From contig NZ_CP063362.1 in NCBI RefSeq assembly GCF_016807805.1, positions 6,118,501-6,182,500 of the forward strand: a DNA stretch of 64,000 bases. Reading direction: 5' to 3'. Origin of the DNA: Xanthobacter dioxanivorans (GTDB taxonomy: Bacteria; Pseudomonadota; Alphaproteobacteria; Rhizobiales; Xanthobacteraceae). The notes beneath the pieces are model-generated. The model was not told the origin of the DNA and did no database searches. It was given only the letters and a program-made list of their open reading frames with translations. The translations under genes and the position numbers were made by a program. This document shows, one piece after another, positions 60,856 through 64,000 of this stretch (its first letter is position 1; each line of letters begins with the position of its first letter).

Positions 60856-62104
60856 TCACTTGCCGTCGAACTTCGACGAGCTCTCCTTCACAACCTTCCA
60901 GACGACATCCTGATAGGCGGCGATCCAGTCGGTCTGCGGCACCCATGTGGCCCCATCCCACATTTCAATGCGCGTGCGCGGCCGCCGCCGCCGTGATCCT
61001 CCGCCGTCACGTGATCGGCGCCATGAGACCGTTTGCGTCGAAATTCTTGATCGCCTCCAGCCCGGCCTTGTAGGTTTCGGCGGTGATCGGATGGCCATGC
61101 AACGCAACCGCCTGACGGGCCGCTTCAAACACGATCGAATACATCGCAAGGTCGGTATTGTATAGAACGTCCCGCGTCTTTTCGACCGGGCCATTGCCTT
61201 TGCCCTTGTCGTAAAGCTCGGTCATGATTTCCTTGTAGAGCGGGATGTCCTGACCGCCCGCGACATTCGTGCCGCGCTTGAGCCCCCTCGCCGCCTCCGC
61301 GCCGATATTGGAGATATCCACCTCGTTGAGCCACTTGACCGAGATGCACTTCTCCATTGGAATGCCGCTGCGTTTCATTTCCTTTGACGCGACCCGGTGC
61401 GCACCGGCAAGCATCCAGCTGATGATGTGGTCGGGCTTGTCCCGGCGCACTTTGGACCAGACCCCCGCCTGGTCGCTGCCGGGCAGCGGAACCGGATAGA
61501 GGATCAGCTCGAATCCTTCCTTCGCCGACAGCGTCTTGAGGATCTCGATCGGCTCCTGCCCGAAGGGATAGTCGAAGTAGACGAAGCCCACCTTCACATC
61601 CGAGAGATTTCCGCCATGCAGCTGCTTGATACAGACGATGTCGTTGGCGGCCTGGCCCCAATAGGTCGGTCCGACCGGATAGACCCAGCTGAACACCGCC
61701 CCGTCGGCCGCGTCGGCTCGCCCGACAAGCGATTGCATCAGAATGCGCCGGTCCTTCATGGCGCGCGGCAGGATCGCGAGCGAAGCGGGCGTGGAAAGCG
61801 TGTCGAAAACGAACACGCCCTCGCGGCTGAGCCTGCGGTAGCATTCGATGACGCGCTGCGGCTCATTGCCATGGTCGCGCACGATCACTTCCACCTGCGC
61901 CCCCTCGATCCCACCCTTTATGTTGACGAGACCGGCAAGATCGAGCGCCGCCTGCGAGACCTGTGGCGTAGCGAAGGTGTAGGCCTTGCTCAAATCGTAG
62001 CAAACGCCGATCCTGAACAGTCCGGGATCCGCCGCCTTGGCGGAAGCCGACAGGAGGCCTGCGGCTAGCAAGGCCAAAGCCAGTGTCTTTCCAATGGACT
62101 GCAT
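60856..62104 (-). pseudogene. Second ABC solute-binding protein, frameshifted near the 3' end
   Basis: Intact for 365 residues (signal peptide MQSIGKTLALALLAAGLLSASAKA, then VCYDLSKAYTFATPQVSQAALDL and YFDYPFGQEPIEILKTL). It then stops at 61007 because one G is missing (ATCACGTGACG where ATCACGGTGACG would continue). The next frame reads VTAEDHGGGG, and a second shift near 60977 returns to RIEMWDGATWVPQTDW to the end. Without these shifts it would match its neighbour to the last residue. The 365-residue product lacks the final 50 residues; sequencing error cannot be excluded. Confidence 0.8.
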
Positions 62105-62137
62105 TTTCTCCTCCCGCTCTCGCTTGGAACGATCGAG

Positions 62138-62956
62138 TCAGCTCAGCCAGCGCTTGCGCCGGCTGTAATGTTTGATGTCGTGGAAATTCGTGCCCGACCC
62201 TCCCCCCAGATAGAACTCCTGAATGTCTGAATTCGCTTTCAATGCCTGCGCTGTGTCGTGCATGACAACGCGGCCATTCTCGATCAGATAACCGTCCGAC
62301 ACGATCTCCAACGCTGCGAGTGCATTCTGCTCGACCAGCAAAACAGACAACCTCACTTCCTTGTTGATCTTCTCGATGATGCTGAAAATCTCAGCCACCA
62401 GGAAAGGCGCCAAGCCTAGACTCGGTTCGTCGAGCATCAGGAGACGGGGCTGGGTCATCAACGCGCGACCGATCGCCAGCATCTGCTGCTCGCCGCCTGA
62501 AAGATATCCCGCCTGGGAGTTCTTCCGTTCAGCGAGGCGCGGGAAATACTCGTAGATCCTCTGCTTTTCCGTTTTCAGCGTGGCCCGGTTCATCGACATC
62601 GGCGCAGCCGCTTCGAGGTTTTCATCGGGCGTCAGGTGTTCGAAAACACGACGGCCTTCGATCACATGGCAAATCCCCATCTCCACACGCCGCTGCGCGG
62701 GCAAACCGGTGATTGCCGTGCCGTCGAAGCTGATCTCGCCCCGACTGACGCGGCCGCGCTCGGCCTTGAGAAGGCCGCTGATCGCCTTCAACGTCGTGCT
62801 CTTTCCGGCCCCATTGGACCCGAGAAGTGCTACCATTCCTCCTTGTGGAACCTTGATGGAGACCCCTTTGATCGCCAACACGACGTTGTCATAGAGGACT
62901 TCTATACTGTTCATCGACAGGATGTTGGCTGCTTCTTTATCGGGAGCGCGGGTCAT
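62138..62956 (-). CDS. livF: ABC transporter ATP-binding protein LivF
   Basis: 272 residues from the ATG at 62956 (MTRAPDKEA), seven bases after the LivM stop; an ATG at 62983 overlapping livM is also possible. Walker A GSNGAGKST, signature LSGGEQQMLAIGRAL, Walker B LLMLDEPSLGLAP. The C-terminal tail NFHDIKHYSRRKRWLS resembles that of the LivF at 34721. Confidence 0.93.
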   Translation of the reverse strand: MTRAPDKEAANILSMNSIEVLYDNVVLAIKGVSIKVPQGGMVALLGSNGAGKSTTLKAISGLLKAERGRVSRGEISFDGTAITGLPAQRRVEMGICHVIEGRRVFEHLTPDENLEAAAPMSMNRATLKTEKQRIYEYFPRLAERKNSQAGYLSGGEQQMLAIGRALMTQPRLLMLDEPSLGLAPFLVAEIFSIIEKINKEVRLSVLLVEQNALAALEIVSDGYLIENGRVVMHDTAQALKANSDIQEFYLGGGSGTNFHDIKHYSRRKRWLS

Positions 62957-62963
62957 CTGCGGC

Positions 62964-64000
62964 CTATTTCTTGAGTTGATCAAAGGGCCACACCATCAGG
63001 TAGTCCCGGATGTTGCCATAGAGCTTGCCCAATCCCAGCGGCTCTATGATTAAGATGATGATGATGAGTGCTCCGTAAACCGCGTTCGGGATGTGGGCCA
63101 AGGCTTCGACATTCAGTTGAAGCCCGAGAGTTCCCGCGCCTTCTGCTACGATCCCATTGACGACGCCGGGCACCAGCAAGATCAGCGCGACGCCAAAATA
63201 GGTGCCGATGATACTGCCGAGGCCGCCAACGATCACCATGGCCAGAACCTGGATCGATACGGCGACCGAGAACTGCTCGGGCGCGACGAGAAAAAGGAAC
63301 GTAACGACAAGGATCGCTCCGCTGACTCCGCCAATGAAGGAGGAGGTCGCGAAGGCTACGAACTTGTAGTAGAAGCTGTTCACTCCGAGAATGGCCGCCG
63401 CATAGTCCTTCTCGCGGACGGCCACCAGCGCGCGGCCCAGACCGGTACGGCGCAGATTCAGCATAAAAATGGTGACCAGGAGACACCAGCCGAAGGCGAC
63501 GTAGTAGAGGCCCGTGTCCGAGCTGATCGGCTGGCCCAGAAGAGCAAATGTGGGGGCCTGCAGCGATGCATGTGAACCACCCGAGATTGCCGGCGAGTGG
63601 GTCAACACCCAGTCCATCGCGAACTGCATCGCCAGCGTGGTCAAAGCCAGATAGAGGCCCTTCACCCGCAGGGCCGCGAAGGCGAACAGGCTGCCGATAA
63701 CCGAAGCGGAGATCCCACCGATCAGGAGCGCGAATTCCCACGGCAACCCGTACTTGGCCGCGTGAACAGCCGAATACGCGCCCACGGCCATCACCGCCGC
63801 ATAGCCGAGGTGCAGTTGGCCGGCCCAACCCGTCACTAGGTTGAGCCCGAGCGCCGCTGCCGTCCAAAGGAGCCAAGGCAACATATAGCTGTTGAGGTAC
63901 AGCGACCCAACAAGGAACGGTGCCGCCAAGCCGAGCACCAGGAAGAGCACTGCGAGATTCCTGTCGGCCGGTACCCTGTAGAGCCGACTGTCGGATACGT
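62964..64000 (-). CDS. livM: ABC transporter permease LivM (5' end beyond the window)
   Basis: At least 345 codons; the frame stays open to the right edge, so the start is outside. An internal GTG at 63950 exists, but sequence before it (RLYRVPADRNLAVLFLVLGLAAPFLVG) reads as normal LivM N-terminus. NLVTGWAGQLHLGYAAVMAVGAYSA, GRALVAVREKDYAAAILGVN and many membrane helices are visible. LivH and LivG are expected further right. Confidence 0.92.
   Translation of the reverse strand, partial: VSDSRLYRVPADRNLAVLFLVLGLAAPFLVGSLYLNSYMLPWLLWTAAALGLNLVTGWAGQLHLGYAAVMAVGAYSAVHAAKYGLPWEFALLIGGISASVIGSLFAFAALRVKGLYLALTTLAMQFAMDWVLTHSPAISGGSHASLQAPTFALLGQPISSDTGLYYVAFGWCLLVTIFMLNLRRTGLGRALVAVREKDYAAAILGVNSFYYKFVAFATSSFIGGVSGAILVVTFLFLVAPEQFSVAVSIQVLAMVIVGGLGSIIGTYFGVALILLVPGVVNGIVAEGAGTLGLQLNVEALAHIPNAVYGALIIIILIIEPLGLGKLYGNIRDYLMVWPFDQLKK

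Noticed and set aside
1..64000. CRISPR array, tRNA, rRNA or replication/partition genes
   Set aside because: Reading through found no regularly spaced short repeats, no tRNA-like cloverleaf and no rep/par/tra gene.

Overview
The window is high-GC DNA dominated by acyl-CoA catabolism: ligases, acyl-CoA dehydrogenases, hydratases, a biotin carboxylase, a B12 mutase and Liv-type ABC uptake systems. It is cut up by many insertion sequences. Gene content and protein style suggest an alphaproteobacterium (Xanthobacteraceae- or Rhodobacteraceae-like) and a plasmid or genomic island, but species and replicon type cannot be read from the sequence. No rRNA, tRNA, CRISPR array or replication origin was seen.

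Layout. (1) 1-1775: IS66 transposase at the left edge. (2) 1816-20175, module A: a regulator made of two complete TetR units in one chain, a BadH-like dehydrogenase, a CoA ligase, an NmrA protein, an AraC-type regulator, a thioesterase, a frameshifted FadH-like reductase, then an operon of two acyl-CoA dehydrogenases, an enoyl-CoA hydratase, a PaaK-type ligase, a biotin-dependent acyl-CoA carboxylase, an HMG-CoA-lyase-like enzyme and a broken SDR gene. (3) 20176-22480: IS66 and IS4 debris. (4) 22571-35551, module B: TetR, a two-subunit B12 acyl-CoA mutase of unusual active-site composition, a MeaB-like GTPase, a thioesterase, a frameshifted PaaK-like gene, a FadD-like ligase and a complete Liv ABC transporter. 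(5) 35566-41180: an IS graveyard containing IS5, IS630, a truncated group II intron that begins inside a second IS5, and an IS110 broken by an inversion. (6) 41305-48579, module C: EtfAB, a citramalyl/malyl-CoA-type lyase, a MaoC-type C4/C5 acyl-CoA hydratase, an acyl-CoA dehydrogenase, a LysR regulator and a class III CoA transferase. This resembles a methylsuccinate/itaconate/mesaconate route. (7) 48746-50643: nested IS110, IS3 and IS630 pieces. (8) 50757-64000, module D, all on the minus strand: a PaaK-like protein, hydratases, a heteromeric-type acyl-CoA dehydrogenase pair, a MaoC protein, a transglutaminase-like protein, a racemase-like protein, tandem solute-binding proteins and Liv components, running off the right edge.

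How it fits together. Modules A and D appear to be one regulon: the same 20-bp palindrome (ATTCTAAC-N4-GTTAGAAT) lies in the tetR2/badH gap, in the fadH/dehydrogenase gap and in front of the transglutaminase operon of module D. The BadH-like step plus the carboxylase and HMG-lyase-like steps point to an alicyclic or methyl-branched carboxylic acid (naphthenic or terpenoid type) as substrate; this is inference. Module B has its own TetR and a different 16-bp site in front of both its transcription units. Its mutase has Leu and Asn at the two positions that distinguish methylmalonyl-, isobutyryl- and 2-hydroxyisobutyryl-CoA mutases, so its substrate is open. If it makes isovaleryl-CoA, module A could supply the downstream route.
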